Shown here: in pieces, positions 16,743 through 25,275 of the stretch
How positions within the stretch are numbered: the stretch's first letter is position 1
How the letters are laid out: each line of letters begins with the position of its first letter
NCBI RefSeq assembly: GCF_004187715.1
Contig: NZ_QZWF01000001.1
Coordinates: 310,001 to 374,000, forward strand
Source: Streptomyces sp. F001
GTDB taxonomy: Bacteria; Actinomycetota; Actinomycetes; Streptomycetales; Streptomycetaceae
Direction of reading: 5' to 3'
DNA: 64,000 nucleotides
The notes under the pieces: model-generated
The model's input: the letters and a program-made list of their open reading frames with translations, nothing else
What the model was told of the DNA's origin: nothing
Databases searched by the model: none
Made by a program: the position numbers and the translations under genes

Positions 16743-16859
16743 CTCCGCAGCGGCCCAGCTGCTCGAACGGTTGGGCCGGACCTGCACGGCTTCTTGATCA
16801 CGGGCCAGGCCGTCGTACCTCTTCCCTTCGACCCCGCTCCATGCGGCAGACTCGGCGCC

Positions 16860-17600
16860 ATGCAGACCGCCGACTTCGTCCGCACACTCGACCGGGAGGG
16901 CCGCGCCCTGGCCCTGGCTGCCACGGCGGCCGGCACCGAGGCCAAGGTGCCGACCTGCCCGGACTGGCAGGTGAAGGACCTGCTGCGGCACACGGGCATG
17001 GTGCACCGCTGGGCGACGGCGTTCGTCGCCGAGGCGCGCACCTCGTACCACCCCGGCGAGGGGCTCCCCGACCTCGACGGCGCCGACCTCGTGACCTGGT
17101 TCCGCGAGGGGCACCGCCGACTCGTCGACACCCTCACCGCCGCCCGACCCGACGTCGCTTGCTGGCACTTCCTGCCCGCCCCGTCGCCGCTTGCGTTCTG
17201 GGCCAGGCGGCAGGCACACGAGACGACCGTGCACCGGGTCGACGCGGAGGCGGCACGCGGCGGTACGGGCGAGGAGATCGCCGTCGACTTCGCGGTGGAC
17301 GGCATCGACGAGTTGCTGCGCGGGTTCCACGCCCGCAGCAAGAGCAGGCTCCGCACCGACATGCCCCGGGTGCTGCGGGTGCGGGTGACGGACGCGGACG
17401 ACGCGGTGTGGACCGTACGGCTGTCACCCGAACCACCCGTGACGGAGCGGAGCGACGCGGGTGCCGCCGACTGTGAACTGGCCGGACCGGCCGCACGGCT
17501 CTACCTGGCACTGTGGAACCGGTTGCCGTTCCCCGGCGCCACCGGTGACGCCTCGCTGGCCGACCTGTGGCGGGAGAAGTCGGCCGTCGTCTGGAGCTGA
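16860..17600 (+). CDS. Maleylpyruvate isomerase family mycothiol-dependent enzyme (MDMPI)
   Basis: The product has 246 residues. The N-terminal MDMPI/DinB-like four-helix bundle (about 1-150) shows CPDWQVKDLLRHTGMVHRWA and FWARRQAHETTVHRVDAE, whose histidines are the expected metal ligands. A C-terminal SCP2-like domain follows (VRVTDADDAVWTVRL to the end). Family members use mycothiol as cofactor; the substrate here is unknown. The start at 16860 is chosen over an upstream ATG because homology begins at MQTADFVRTLDREG. Confidence 0.85.
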   Translation: MQTADFVRTLDREGRALALAATAAGTEAKVPTCPDWQVKDLLRHTGMVHRWATAFVAEARTSYHPGEGLPDLDGADLVTWFREGHRRLVDTLTAARPDVACWHFLPAPSPLAFWARRQAHETTVHRVDAEAARGGTGEEIAVDFAVDGIDELLRGFHARSKSRLRTDMPRVLRVRVTDADDAVWTVRLSPEPPVTERSDAGAADCELAGPAARLYLALWNRLPFPGATGDASLADLWREKSAVVWS

Positions 17601-17616
17601 TCCCCGCTCCGGAGCG

Positions 17617-18021
17617 TCAGCCGGCCGAGCCGCCCGCCAGCATCCGGCTCAGCACCGCCCGCTGCACCGGCAGCACCTCACCGTGCAGGGCGCGGCCCTT
17701 GCCGGTGAGCGCCACTCGGACGCCGCGACGGTCCTCCGGGCACATCGCGCGTTCGACGAGCCCGTCCTTCTCCAGCCGCGCGATCAGCCGCGACAGCGCA
17801 CTCTGGGTGAGATGGACGCGCTCGGAGATCTCCTGGACGCGGTACGCGCAGACGCCGTCCGCCGCGGCGCCGCCGGCCAGGACGTCGAGCACCTCGAAAT
17901 CACTGGCGCACAGGCCGTGTCGGTGCAGGGCACGGTCGATCTCGCACTGCGTGCGTGCATGCAGTGCGAGGATGCCCCGCCACTGCTCCACAAGCGCCGG
18001 CTCGGCGCTTTTCGTCGCCAT
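17617..18021 (-). CDS. MarR family transcriptional regulator
   Basis: This 134-residue winged-helix protein has the MarR core VHLTQSALSRLIARLEKDGLVERAMCPEDRRGVRVALTGKG (landmark at about residues 70-110). It starts at MATKSAEPALVEQW. It is divergent from the MFS exporter, with an AT-rich gap that holds inverted repeats. The usual role would be repressing the exporter and itself until a ligand binds (inferred from layout). Confidence 0.92.
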   Translation of the reverse strand: MATKSAEPALVEQWRGILALHARTQCEIDRALHRHGLCASDFEVLDVLAGGAAADGVCAYRVQEISERVHLTQSALSRLIARLEKDGLVERAMCPEDRRGVRVALTGKGRALHGEVLPVQRAVLSRMLAGGSAG

Positions 18022-18065
18022 GTCCGCACGGTAGCAGAGAAGTAAATTCGCTACGCAGGCATTAA

Positions 18066-18092
18066 ATGCACTTGCAATCAATGCATGTGCAT
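18066..18092. promoter_or_regulatory. Putative MarR operator in the marR / MFS gap
   Basis: ATGCAC at 18066-18071 and GTGCAT at 18087-18092 form the outer arms of an inverted repeat, with TTGCA and TGCAT repeats inside. The stretch is much more AT-rich than its surroundings and lies 16-42 bp upstream of the MFS start, where a promoter would be. Confidence 0.6.
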
Positions 18093-18107
18093 GTAGTGTG
18101 CTGAGGC

Positions 18108-19595
18108 ATGACCTCTCCGCTCACCACTTCCGCGTCCGAGGGACGCTGGACCCCCCGGCTGTGGGGCACCCTGCTGGTGCTCTGCGCCGCGATGTTCCTC
18201 GACGCCCTGGACGTGTCGATGGTCGGCGTCGCCCTGCCGTCCATCGGCTCCGACCTCGGCCTGTCCACCTCGGCACTGCAATGGATCGTCAGCGGCTACA
18301 TCCTGGGCTACGGCGGTCTGCTCCTGCTCGGCGGCCGCACCGCCGACCTGCTCGGCCGGCGCCAGGTGTTCCTGGTGGCCCTGGGCGTCTTCGCGCTCGC
18401 CTCGCTGCTCGGCGGACTCGTCGACTCCGGCCCGCTGCTGATCGCCAGCCGCTTCATCAAGGGCCTGAGCGCGGCCTTCACGGCACCCGCCGGCCTGTCG
18501 ATCATCACGACGACGTTCCCGCAGGGCCCGCTGCGCAACCGGGCTCTGTCCATCTACACCACCTGCGCGGCCACCGGATTCTCGATGGGCCTGGTGCTGT
18601 CCGGCCTGCTCACCGAGGCCAGCTGGCGCCTGACCATGCTGCTGCCCGCGCCCATCGCCCTGATCGCCCTGATCGCGGGCCTGAAGCTGCTGCCGCGCAG
18701 CTCCCGCGAGCGCGACCACAACGGCTACGACATCCCGGGCGCCGTTCTCGGCACCGCCTCGATGCTGCTGCTGGTCTTCACCGTCGTACAGGCCCCTGAG
18801 GTCGGCTGGGCCTCCGCCCGCACACTGCTGTCCTTCCTCGCCGTCGCCGTCCTCCTCACGGTGTTCGTCGTGGTGGAGCGGCGCTCCCCGGGACCGCTGA
18901 TCCGGCTCGGCGTGCTGCGTTCCGGTACCCAGATCCGTGCCCAGCTCGGCGCCATGACCTTCTTCGGGTCGTATGTGAGCTTCCAGTTCATCGTCACGCT
19001 GTACATGCAGTCACTGCTCGGCTGGTCCGCCCTGCACACGGCCCTCGCCTTCCTGCCGGCCGGCGCGCTGGTGGCGATCTCCTCGACGACGGTGGGCTCG
19101 ATCGTCGACCGGTTCGGCACCCAGCGGCTCCTCGCGGTGGGCTTCGCTCTGATGGTCGTGGGATACGCGCTGTTCCTCGGCGTCGACCTCGACCCGGTCT
19201 ACGCCGCCGCCATCCTGCCCAGCATGCTGCTGATCGGCGCGGCCTGCGCGCTGGTCTTCCCGTCGCTCAACATCCAGGCCACCAACGGCGTCGACGACCA
19301 CGAACAGGGCATGGTCTCCGGCCTGCTCAACACGTCCGTGCAGGTCGGCGGGGCGATCTTCCTCGCAGTCGTGACGGCGGTGGTCACCGCGGGCGCCCCG
19401 GAGAACGCCTCACCGCAGGCCGTCCTCGACAGCTACCGACCCGGACTGGTCGTGGTCACGGCCATCGCCGTCGCCGGCCTGCTGATCGCGCTGTCGGGGC
19501 TGCGCACCCCACCTGCCCGGCAGTCGGTGGTGGTCGCCCAGTCCCAGTCCCTGGTGAAGGAGACGGACGCGGAGCGCGTGCCGGTCCGCGACTGA
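18108..19595 (+). CDS. MFS drug exporter of the DHA2 (14-helix) family
   Basis: The 495-residue membrane protein has the DHA2/EmrB-QacA pattern: LDVSMVGVALPSIGSDLG (motif D1 region) in helix 1, GGRTADLLGRRQVF (motif A) after helix 2, and about 14 hydrophobic segments. Proton-driven export of small drugs or metabolites is the family role; the substrate is not predictable. It is divergent from marR and probably under its control. The stop codon lies at the first bases of a dispersed repeat, and a strong hairpin follows about 145 bp downstream. Confidence 0.92.
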   Translation: MTSPLTTSASEGRWTPRLWGTLLVLCAAMFLDALDVSMVGVALPSIGSDLGLSTSALQWIVSGYILGYGGLLLLGGRTADLLGRRQVFLVALGVFALASLLGGLVDSGPLLIASRFIKGLSAAFTAPAGLSIITTTFPQGPLRNRALSIYTTCAATGFSMGLVLSGLLTEASWRLTMLLPAPIALIALIAGLKLLPRSSRERDHNGYDIPGAVLGTASMLLLVFTVVQAPEVGWASARTLLSFLAVAVLLTVFVVVERRSPGPLIRLGVLRSGTQIRAQLGAMTFFGSYVSFQFIVTLYMQSLLGWSALHTALAFLPAGALVAISSTTVGSIVDRFGTQRLLAVGFALMVVGYALFLGVDLDPVYAAAILPSMLLIGAACALVFPSLNIQATNGVDDHEQGMVSGLLNTSVQVGGAIFLAVVTAVVTAGAPENASPQAVLDSYRPGLVVVTAIAVAGLLIALSGLRTPPARQSVVVAQSQSLVKETDAERVPVRD

Positions 19596-19715
19596 GCGCG
19601 CCGCTGGAAGTCCGGTACGCCACCTGCGGGTGCGTGGTGGCTGATCGCGCCCCGCATGTCGATACAGCCCCGCGCCCCTTTGGGGTGCTGCCGAACCGGA
19701 CCGGACTTCGCCGAG
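19592..19715 (+). repeat. Dispersed intergenic repeat, copy 2
   Basis: It matches 8533-8704 in the same orientation from CTGAGCGC to CGGACTTCGCCGAG but lacks about 48 bp of the middle. It includes the sequence CAGCCCCGCGCCCCTTTGGG. It begins within the last bases of the MFS gene, so the repeat supplies that gene's stop codon. Confidence 0.75.
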
Positions 19716-19739
19716 GCCGCTTAGGGGGCCGTCTCCATT

Positions 19740-19779
19740 GCGTGGGCCCGGCGGGGCTGTTGCTCCGCCGGGCCCACGC
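19740..19779 (+). terminator. Strong hairpin terminator after the MFS gene
   Basis: GCGTGGGCCCGGCGG (19740-19754) and its exact reverse complement (19765-19779) form a 15-bp stem with a 10-nt loop. There is no long T-run, as is usual in Streptomyces. Confidence 0.75.
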
Positions 19780-19795
19780 CTGCTTGACTTGCCGG

Positions 19796-20080
19796 ATGAC
19801 CAGGCACGGGGGACGGCGCACACAGGCCGAGCGGGATGCGATCACCGTCGAGACCGGGTACGCGCTGTGCAGCGCGGCGTTCGCGGCGGCGGTGGTCCTC
19901 GGGGCGGTCGCCGGTCCGGCATTGCTCTTCGAACTGCCCGATGTGGTGGAGACGTTACTGGTCCGCACGGGCCTCGTTCTCGCGCCGGTCCTGTTCATCG
20001 CCCGGGTGGTCGCCGTCCTCGTCCGGTTCCGGCACGCGGATCAGCCCAGCCAGCCGGGCCGTACCAGCCCCGACTCATAG
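19796..20080 (+). CDS. Small membrane protein, DUF6332 family
   Basis: The product has 94 residues with two hydrophobic segments (about 24-45 ALCSAAFAAAVVLGAVAG and 58-80 GLVLAPVLFIARVVAVLV) and a basic N-terminus MTRHGGRRTQAERDAITVE typical of this Streptomyces family. Function is unknown. Codon 54 is TTA (19955-19957), so translation may require the bldA tRNA. It overlaps the convergent response-regulator gene by 40 bp at the 3' end. Confidence 0.75.
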   Translation: MTRHGGRRTQAERDAITVETGYALCSAAFAAAVVLGAVAGPALLFELPDVVETLLVRTGLVLAPVLFIARVVAVLVRFRHADQPSQPGRTSPDS

Positions 20081-20706
20081 GCCAGCACGACCAGTTGGGC
20101 CCGGTCCCGGGCGCCCAGCTTCACCATCGTGCGGCTGACGTGGGTCTTGGCGGTGAGCGGGCTGACGACCAGGCGGCGGGCGATCTCCTCGTTGGACAGG
20201 CCGATGCCCACCAGGGCCATCACCTCCCGTTCCCGCTCGGTGAGTTCGGCGAGGGCGTCCGCGGCCGTGGGCTCCTTGGAGCGGGCCGCGAACTCGGCGA
20301 TCAGCCGACGCGTCACGCCCGGTGAGAGCAGTGCGTCACCCGCGACCACCGCCCGTACCGCGCGTAGGAGTTCCTCCGGTTCCGTGTCCTTCACCAGGAA
20401 CCCGGAGGCGCCCGAGCGGATCGCCTCGAAGACGTACTCGTCCAGCTCGAACGTCGTCAGCATGACCACCTTGACGTCCTCGAGCCCCGCGTCCTCGGTG
20501 ATGCGGCGGGTCGCGGCGAGGCCGTCGAGCGCGGGCATCCGGATGTCCATCAGCACGACGTCGGGCCGCAGTTCGCGCACCTTGCGCAGCGCCTCCGCAC
20601 CGTCGGAGGCCTCCCCGGCCACCTCGATGTCGGGCTGGGCGTCCAGCAGGGCACGGAAACCGGCCCGGACCAGTGACTGGTCGTCGGCGAGCAGTACGCG
20701 GATCAC
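20041..20706 (-). CDS. NarL-family response regulator of a two-component system
   Basis: The 221-residue protein has a receiver with D8-D9 and phosphoacceptor D54 (VVLMDIRMPALDG), conserved Lys in GFLVKDTEP, and a LuxR-type HTH (LTEREREVMALVGIGLSNEE to KTHVSRTMVKLG). The start overlaps the stop of the histidine kinase gene by 4 bp (ATGA), so the pair is translationally coupled. Target genes are not evident from the neighbours. Confidence 0.95.
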   Translation of the reverse strand: MIRVLLADDQSLVRAGFRALLDAQPDIEVAGEASDGAEALRKVRELRPDVVLMDIRMPALDGLAATRRITEDAGLEDVKVVMLTTFELDEYVFEAIRSGASGFLVKDTEPEELLRAVRAVVAGDALLSPGVTRRLIAEFAARSKEPTAADALAELTEREREVMALVGIGLSNEEIARRLVVSPLTAKTHVSRTMVKLGARDRAQLVVLAYESGLVRPGWLG

Positions 20707-21938
20707 CGGTTCTCCTCCTGCGCGGTGAGCGGCAGCACGGCGAGCACCCGGAAGCCGCCGTCAGGCCGCGGGCCCGCCTCGATCGTGCCACCCAGAGCCG
20801 CGGCCCGCTCCCGCATTCCGGCCAGTCCGTTGCCGCTGCCGCCCGCGTCGGCGCCGGTCGCCGGCCCGTCGTCGTCGATACGCAGCCGCAGTGCACCGGC
20901 GGCGTGATCGAGGTGCACGCGCGCGTGCCGGGAGCCGGAGTGCCGTACGACGTTGGTGAGGGCCTCCTGGACGATGCGGAACGCGGCGAGGTCCGTGCCC
21001 GGCGGGAGGCGGGGCGGCTCGCCCTCGACCGCCACGGTCAGGCCCGCGCTCGCCGCCTGCTCCACCAGCTCGGGCAGCCGGTCGAGGCCGGGCGCCGGAG
21101 CGCGCGGCGCGTCCCCCGGCGTACGCAGGGTGTCGAGTACCTGGCGTACCTCTCCGAGCGCCTCCTTGCTGGCGGCCTTGATGGTGGTGAGCGCGGTGCG
21201 CGCCTGCTCGGGTTCGGTGTCGAGCAGCGCCAGTCCGACGCCCGCCTGCACGTTGATGACGGAGATGCTGTGCGCGAGGACGTCGTGCAGCTCGCGGGCG
21301 ATCCGCAGCCGCTCCTCGTCCGCGCGGCGGCGTGCCGCCTGCGCACGCTCGGCCCGCTCCCGCGCCCACTGCTCCCGGCGGATCCGGGCCAGCTCCGACA
21401 GCGCCACGATCGCCACCACCCAGGTGGCGATCACGATTTCCTGCCCCCAGGAGGCGGGCCCGTCCCCCGACGGCGGCAGCCATCGGTAGAGCCAGTGGGC
21501 GACCAGCACATGCGCCGCCCAGAGCATCCCGAGAGCGGCCCAGGCAGCTCTGCGTCGGCCCGCGACGACCGCACTGAAACAGGCGACGGCGACGGTCAGC
21601 AGGACCGGCCCGTAGGGGTATCCGGCACCCAGATACACCGCGACGGTCGCCGCGGTGCCGAACACGACGGGCACCGGGTACCGCAGCCGCCACAGCAACT
21701 GTCCCGCGGCCACGAGCAGCAGCACGCGCGCGAAGAGGTCGAGGGCCGCCCGCTCGCCCTCCTGGGCGTGCGCGGCGAAGTTGGAGCCCATCAGCACGAA
21801 GACGGTCAGGAGCACCGTGGAGCGCCAGGGCCACCGGACCGCACGCTCCTCGTCCCAGCGGTTCAGCCACGGCGGCCCGTGACCCCACCGCAGGGGCGGT
21901 CCGCCCCGCCGTATGCGCTGCTCCTCCATGACCGCCAC
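20703..21938 (-). CDS. Sensor histidine kinase (HisKA_3 type)
   Basis: The 411-residue protein has four to five N-terminal membrane helices (about 35-190). The dimerisation box ARELHDVLAHSISVINVQAG (His at about 234) and a degenerate HATPase domain follow (N-box ALTNVVRHSG, G-box DDDGPATG and GNGLAGMRERAAALGG). It phosphorylates the downstream response regulator. No extracytoplasmic sensory domain is visible, so the signal is probably sensed in or near the membrane. An N-terminal MAVMEEQRIRR start is used; a second ATG nine bases later is possible. Confidence 0.93.
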   Translation of the reverse strand: MAVMEEQRIRRGGPPLRWGHGPPWLNRWDEERAVRWPWRSTVLLTVFVLMGSNFAAHAQEGERAALDLFARVLLLVAAGQLLWRLRYPVPVVFGTAATVAVYLGAGYPYGPVLLTVAVACFSAVVAGRRRAAWAALGMLWAAHVLVAHWLYRWLPPSGDGPASWGQEIVIATWVVAIVALSELARIRREQWARERAERAQAARRRADEERLRIARELHDVLAHSISVINVQAGVGLALLDTEPEQARTALTTIKAASKEALGEVRQVLDTLRTPGDAPRAPAPGLDRLPELVEQAASAGLTVAVEGEPPRLPPGTDLAAFRIVQEALTNVVRHSGSRHARVHLDHAAGALRLRIDDDGPATGADAGGSGNGLAGMRERAAALGGTIEAGPRPDGGFRVLAVLPLTAQEENR

Positions 21939-22178
21939 GCTAGACCGCGCGCGCCACCGACGGCGTCACCCGGGCGAGGTGATCATCCGTACTCCCGGCG
22001 AAGTACCTCCCCCCACCTCGCCGGACTCCCTGATCCGCAGCCGGCGCAGCCCATCCGGTGACGAGCCGGCCGGCTGCGGGACGCGCTCGCCGCCTGCCCG
22101 GGCGTAAGGCAACAGCTCACCGAGGCGATGGGCACGGACCCGGCGCCCGCGTTCCGGTCACTGCACACCGGATCCGCG

Positions 22179-22946
22179 TCAGGAGCCCGAACTGCTGCCC
22201 TTGCCGGTGCTCCGGGTGCCCTGGCGGGCCTTCGCCGCGCGCCCCTGCTGCGGATAGACGAGGCCAACGGTGTGGGCGAGCTCCGCCACAGCGTGCCGGA
22301 AGAACGGCTCCCGGTCCTCCACGATCCGGTTGAACTGTCCGAACACCTCGAACCCCACCAGCCCGAACAGCTGCGCCCAGGCCGCCACGAGGGTCGCCAC
22401 CACCTCGGGCGGGAGGTCGGGCGCGAGATCGGCGGCCATCCGCACGGCCTCCGGACGCAGCTCGGCGGTCAGCCGGGGCTTGGCCACCCCGAGACCCTGG
22501 TGTGCGTCGCGCACGATGGCGATCAGCAGGAAACCGACACGCCCCGCGGCCTCGACGGTCGTCTGCGGTGCGGAGTAGCCGGGCACCGGGGAGCCGTAGA
22601 TCAGCGCGTACTCGTGCGGATGCGTCAGCGCCCAGGTGCGCACGGCCGCACAGACGGATTCCCAACGCTGCACGGGGCCGGCCTCGGCGACCGCGTCATG
22701 CGTCGCCTCGGCGGCCTCGCCGAGGGAGTTGTACGCGTCGATGATGAGCGCGGTGAGCAGGTCGTCGCGGCTGGGGAAGTAGCGGTAGACGGCGGACGAG
22801 ACCATGCCGAGCTCGCGGGCGACCGCGCGCAGCGAGAGCTTGGCGGCCCCTTCGGCCGCGAGCTGTCTGCGGGCCTCGTCCTTGATGGCCGCGGTGACTT
22901 CGATCCTGGCTCGGGCGCGGGCGCCGTGTGTGGGGTTGCTGGACAT
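22179..22946 (-). CDS. TetR family regulator with WHG-type C-terminal domain
   Basis: The 255-residue protein has an N-terminal TetR HTH (about 15-62: VTAAIKDEARRQLAAEGAAK, then LSLRAVARELGMVSSAVYRYFPSRDDLL). The C-terminal ligand domain contains YALIYGSPVPGY and AWAQLFGLVGFEVFGQF, typical of the WHG group. It is divergent from a deazaflavin-type oxidoreductase gene. The gap holds an array of one palindromic motif, which is probably its operator. Confidence 0.93.
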   Translation of the reverse strand: MSSNPTHGARARARIEVTAAIKDEARRQLAAEGAAKLSLRAVARELGMVSSAVYRYFPSRDDLLTALIIDAYNSLGEAAEATHDAVAEAGPVQRWESVCAAVRTWALTHPHEYALIYGSPVPGYSAPQTTVEAAGRVGFLLIAIVRDAHQGLGVAKPRLTAELRPEAVRMAADLAPDLPPEVVATLVAAWAQLFGLVGFEVFGQFNRIVEDREPFFRHAVAELAHTVGLVYPQQGRAAKARQGTRSTGKGSSSGS

Positions 22947-22968
22947 GGGGGAAGTTTCCCATGTTCCG

Positions 22969-23254
22969 GAGCGGTGCTCTACAGCGTGAGCAGTGCGCCG
23001 TCTCGTGACTGGTGCTTCGTTGTGAGAGCGGGGGACCGCTTCGCGACTGGCGCTCCGTTACGAGAGCACCGCTCACGCAACCGAGCGCCGCTCCACCCTC
23101 CCCGCCCACAGCACCCGCCACACCACCGCACGCCAGCCCTCAGCCGACAGCCGACAGCCGACAGCCGACAGAGCATCGCTCAACAAAGAGAGCACCGCTC
23201 TTGCTTTAGAGCACCGATCTCCGCCACACTGCTCTCAAGCGAGAGCACCGCTCA
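22969..23254. promoter_or_regulatory. Array of about seven palindromic operators between tetR and the Ddn-like gene
   Basis: The motif AGAGC-ACC-GCTCT recurs. Copies lie at 22969-22980 (reverse), 23063-23075, 23083-23093 (GAGC-GCC-GCTC), 23170-23182 (one change), 23189-23201 (perfect), 23208-23220 (one change) and 23242-23254. A degenerate form with an insertion lies near 23033-23049. The 399-bp gap has no gene. Copies sit close to both start codons, fitting TetR control of both genes. The copy number is unusually high for a TetR operator. Confidence 0.75.
23141..23171 (+). repeat. Four tandem 7-bp repeats (CAGCCGA)
   Basis: The unit CAGCCGA occurs four times in direct succession, followed by CAG, in the middle of the operator array. 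It is a simple-sequence tract that could vary in copy number and change the spacing between operator groups. Confidence 0.9.
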
Positions 23255-23345
23255 CGCTTCCCGTCCCTCTCCTGCCACTCCGGCTGCCCTTCGGCCGCCC
23301 ACTCCCACTTCGGCCGCCCATCCCCGCTTCCAGGAGGAAGTCCGC

Positions 23346-23813
23346 ATGTCCACCCACGTCCAGAAGCCCGGCTGGTTCACCGTCAACGTCTTCAATCGCG
23401 CGGTGGCCTGGATGACCCGTCGCGGCATCAGTATCTGGGGCTCCCGGGTCCTCGCGGTCCGCGGCCGCAAGAGCGGCACGTGGCGGACCACCCCTGTGAA
23501 CCTGCTGACCGTGGACGGACAGCAGTACCTCGTCGCCCCCCGCGGCCACGTCCAGTGGACGCACAATATGCGGGCCGCGGGCGGCGGCGAGCTCAGACTC
23601 GGCAAGAACGTGGACGTGTTCACCGCGACCGAGATCGCCGACGACGACAAGGCCGCGCTGCTGCGCGCCTATCTCAAGCGCTGGAAGGCCGAAGTCGGCG
23701 TCTTCTTCAAAGGTGTCGGTCCCGACTCCTCGGACGAGGAGCTGCGCCGTGTCGCCCCCGACCACCCCGTCTTCCGGATCACCTACACAAACGCCACGGG
23801 CGTCAGGAGCTGA
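23346..23813 (+). CDS. Nitroreductase-family deazaflavin (F420)-dependent oxidoreductase, Ddn-like
   Basis: The 155-residue protein shows the Ddn/FDOR-A pattern: VLAVRGRKSGTWRTTPVNLL, YLVAPRGHVQWTHNMRAAGGG and DHPVFRITYT. This split-barrel family uses F420H2 to reduce quinones or nitro compounds. The start follows CAGGAGGAAGTCCGC. It is divergent from a TetR gene and probably repressed by it. Its last 11 bp overlap the convergent geranylgeranyl-reductase-like gene. Confidence 0.9.
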   Translation: MSTHVQKPGWFTVNVFNRAVAWMTRRGISIWGSRVLAVRGRKSGTWRTTPVNLLTVDGQQYLVAPRGHVQWTHNMRAAGGGELRLGKNVDVFTATEIADDDKAALLRAYLKRWKAEVGVFFKGVGPDSSDEELRRVAPDHPVFRITYTNATGVRS

Positions 23814-25077
23814 CCTCGCCACCCGGCGTGGACCGGCGGTCCAGCGCGGTCAGGGCGCGCTGGGCCAGGGGATGACCGCGGACGATCTCGCCCAGGGACG
23901 TGGCGCCGCGCGTGATGTCCATGAACGCCTTCCATGCGGGCCGGAACCCGGTCACGGCCGCATGGAAGAGACCGGGACGCCGCTCGAACACCGTCAGCAG
24001 GCGCTTGCCGACGGCCATCTCCACGCCCAGTCCCGCCTTGATCGCGAACGCGTAGTTCAGGGCCTGCCTACGGGTGTCCACCGCGTCGTGCGCCTCGACG
24101 ATCCGCACCGCCCACTCCCCCGCGAGCCGCCCCGACCGCAGCGCGAAGGAGATGCCCTCCCGAGTCCACGGCTCCAGCAGCCCCGCTGCGTCCCCGCATA
24201 CCAGCACCCGCCCCCTCGACAGGGGCGAGTCGTCTGCGCGGCACCGGGTCAGGTGGCCGGAGGAGATGCTCGGTTCGAAACCGGCGAGTCCCAGCCGCCC
24301 GACGAAGTCCTCCAAGTAGCGCTTGGTCACGGCGCCTTCACCGCGTGCGGAGATCACTCCGACCGTCAGCGTGTCACCCTTGGGGAAGACCCAGCCGTAA
24401 CTCCCGGGAATCGGTCCCCAGTCGATGAGGACACGCCCCTTCCAGTCCTCGGCGACCGTTTCCGCAACCGGGATCTCCAGCTCCAGGCCGAGGTCCACCT
24501 GCTCGAGCTTGACCCCGACGTGGGCTCCTATGCGGCTGGCGCTGCCGTCCGCACCGACCACCGCATGTGCCAGCACCGTCTCACCGCTCTGCAGGACGAC
24601 GGCGACCGTACGCCGGTCGGGCACTGCCGGTCCGTGCTGCTCGACCCGCGACACCGTGACACCCGTGCGGAGTTCGGCGCCCGCCTTCTGGGCCTGCTCG
24701 ACGAGCTGCTGGTCGAACTCGGGCCGGTTGACCAGCCCGAAGAGCATCTGCTTGGAGCGCCGGGTACGGGTGAACCGTCCGTTGTGGGAGAACGTCACCG
24801 CGTGCACCCGGTCCTGCAGGGGCAGTTCGAAGCCGGGCGGCAGTGCGTCGCGCGACGGGCCGATGATCCCTCCGCCGCACGTCTTGTACCGGGGCAGCTC
24901 CGCCTTCTCCAGCAACAGCACGCGCCGTCCCGCGACCGCCGCCGCGTAGGCGGCCGAAGCCCCTGCGGGTCCCGCGCCCACCACGACGATGTCCCACACC
25001 TGCCGCACGTCGTCGTCCGCCGAAGAGTTCTCGCTGCTCACGATGGTCTGCTGCTCCCGATCTGCCGCCTGCCGCAT
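23803..25077 (-). CDS. Geranylgeranyl reductase family FAD-dependent oxidoreductase
   Basis: The 424-residue flavoprotein has an N-terminal FAD motif VVVGAGPAGASAAYAAA, then LPRYKTCGGGI (family motif), ADGSASRIGAHVG and CGDAAGLLEPWTREGISFAL near residue 300. The family reduces isoprenoid double bonds, for example in menaquinone or lipid side chains, using reduced flavin. The start MRQAADREQQ is chosen for the GGGGGACAG upstream; a GTG 13 codons later is also possible. Convergent with the F420-type oxidoreductase; a shared role in quinone chemistry is conceivable but not shown. Confidence 0.9.
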   Translation of the reverse strand: MRQAADREQQTIVSSENSSADDDVRQVWDIVVVGAGPAGASAAYAAAVAGRRVLLLEKAELPRYKTCGGGIIGPSRDALPPGFELPLQDRVHAVTFSHNGRFTRTRRSKQMLFGLVNRPEFDQQLVEQAQKAGAELRTGVTVSRVEQHGPAVPDRRTVAVVLQSGETVLAHAVVGADGSASRIGAHVGVKLEQVDLGLELEIPVAETVAEDWKGRVLIDWGPIPGSYGWVFPKGDTLTVGVISARGEGAVTKRYLEDFVGRLGLAGFEPSISSGHLTRCRADDSPLSRGRVLVCGDAAGLLEPWTREGISFALRSGRLAGEWAVRIVEAHDAVDTRRQALNYAFAIKAGLGVEMAVGKRLLTVFERRPGLFHAAVTGFRPAWKAFMDITRGATSLGEIVRGHPLAQRALTALDRRSTPGGEVSS

Positions 25078-25275
25078 CTGTCCCCCGCATCCTACGGCGG
25101 GCATCGCCGCCGACCGCTGTGGGAGGATCGGCAGCGTATGCGCCCGCACACCAGGACGCGCCTACACGCGCGGTCATCCGCGCGCACCGCAGCGGATGTC
25201 CGTGCACCACACCACGGGCCCACCGCGCAGACCCGTACCGAGAAGTACAACGTCGCACCTACGAGGAGCGTGCCC

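Noticed and set aside
21939..22178. Small plus-strand frame between the histidine kinase and tetR genes
   Set aside because: There is no ribosome binding site, the composition is Arg/Pro-rich and there is no homology. The 240-bp gap shows no clear feature.
23141..23254. CRISPR-like array suspected from regularly recurring GAGAGCACCGCTC units
   Set aside because: Units are short palindromes with irregular, short spacing and lie between a TetR gene and its divergent target; they fit operators, not CRISPR repeats with spacers.
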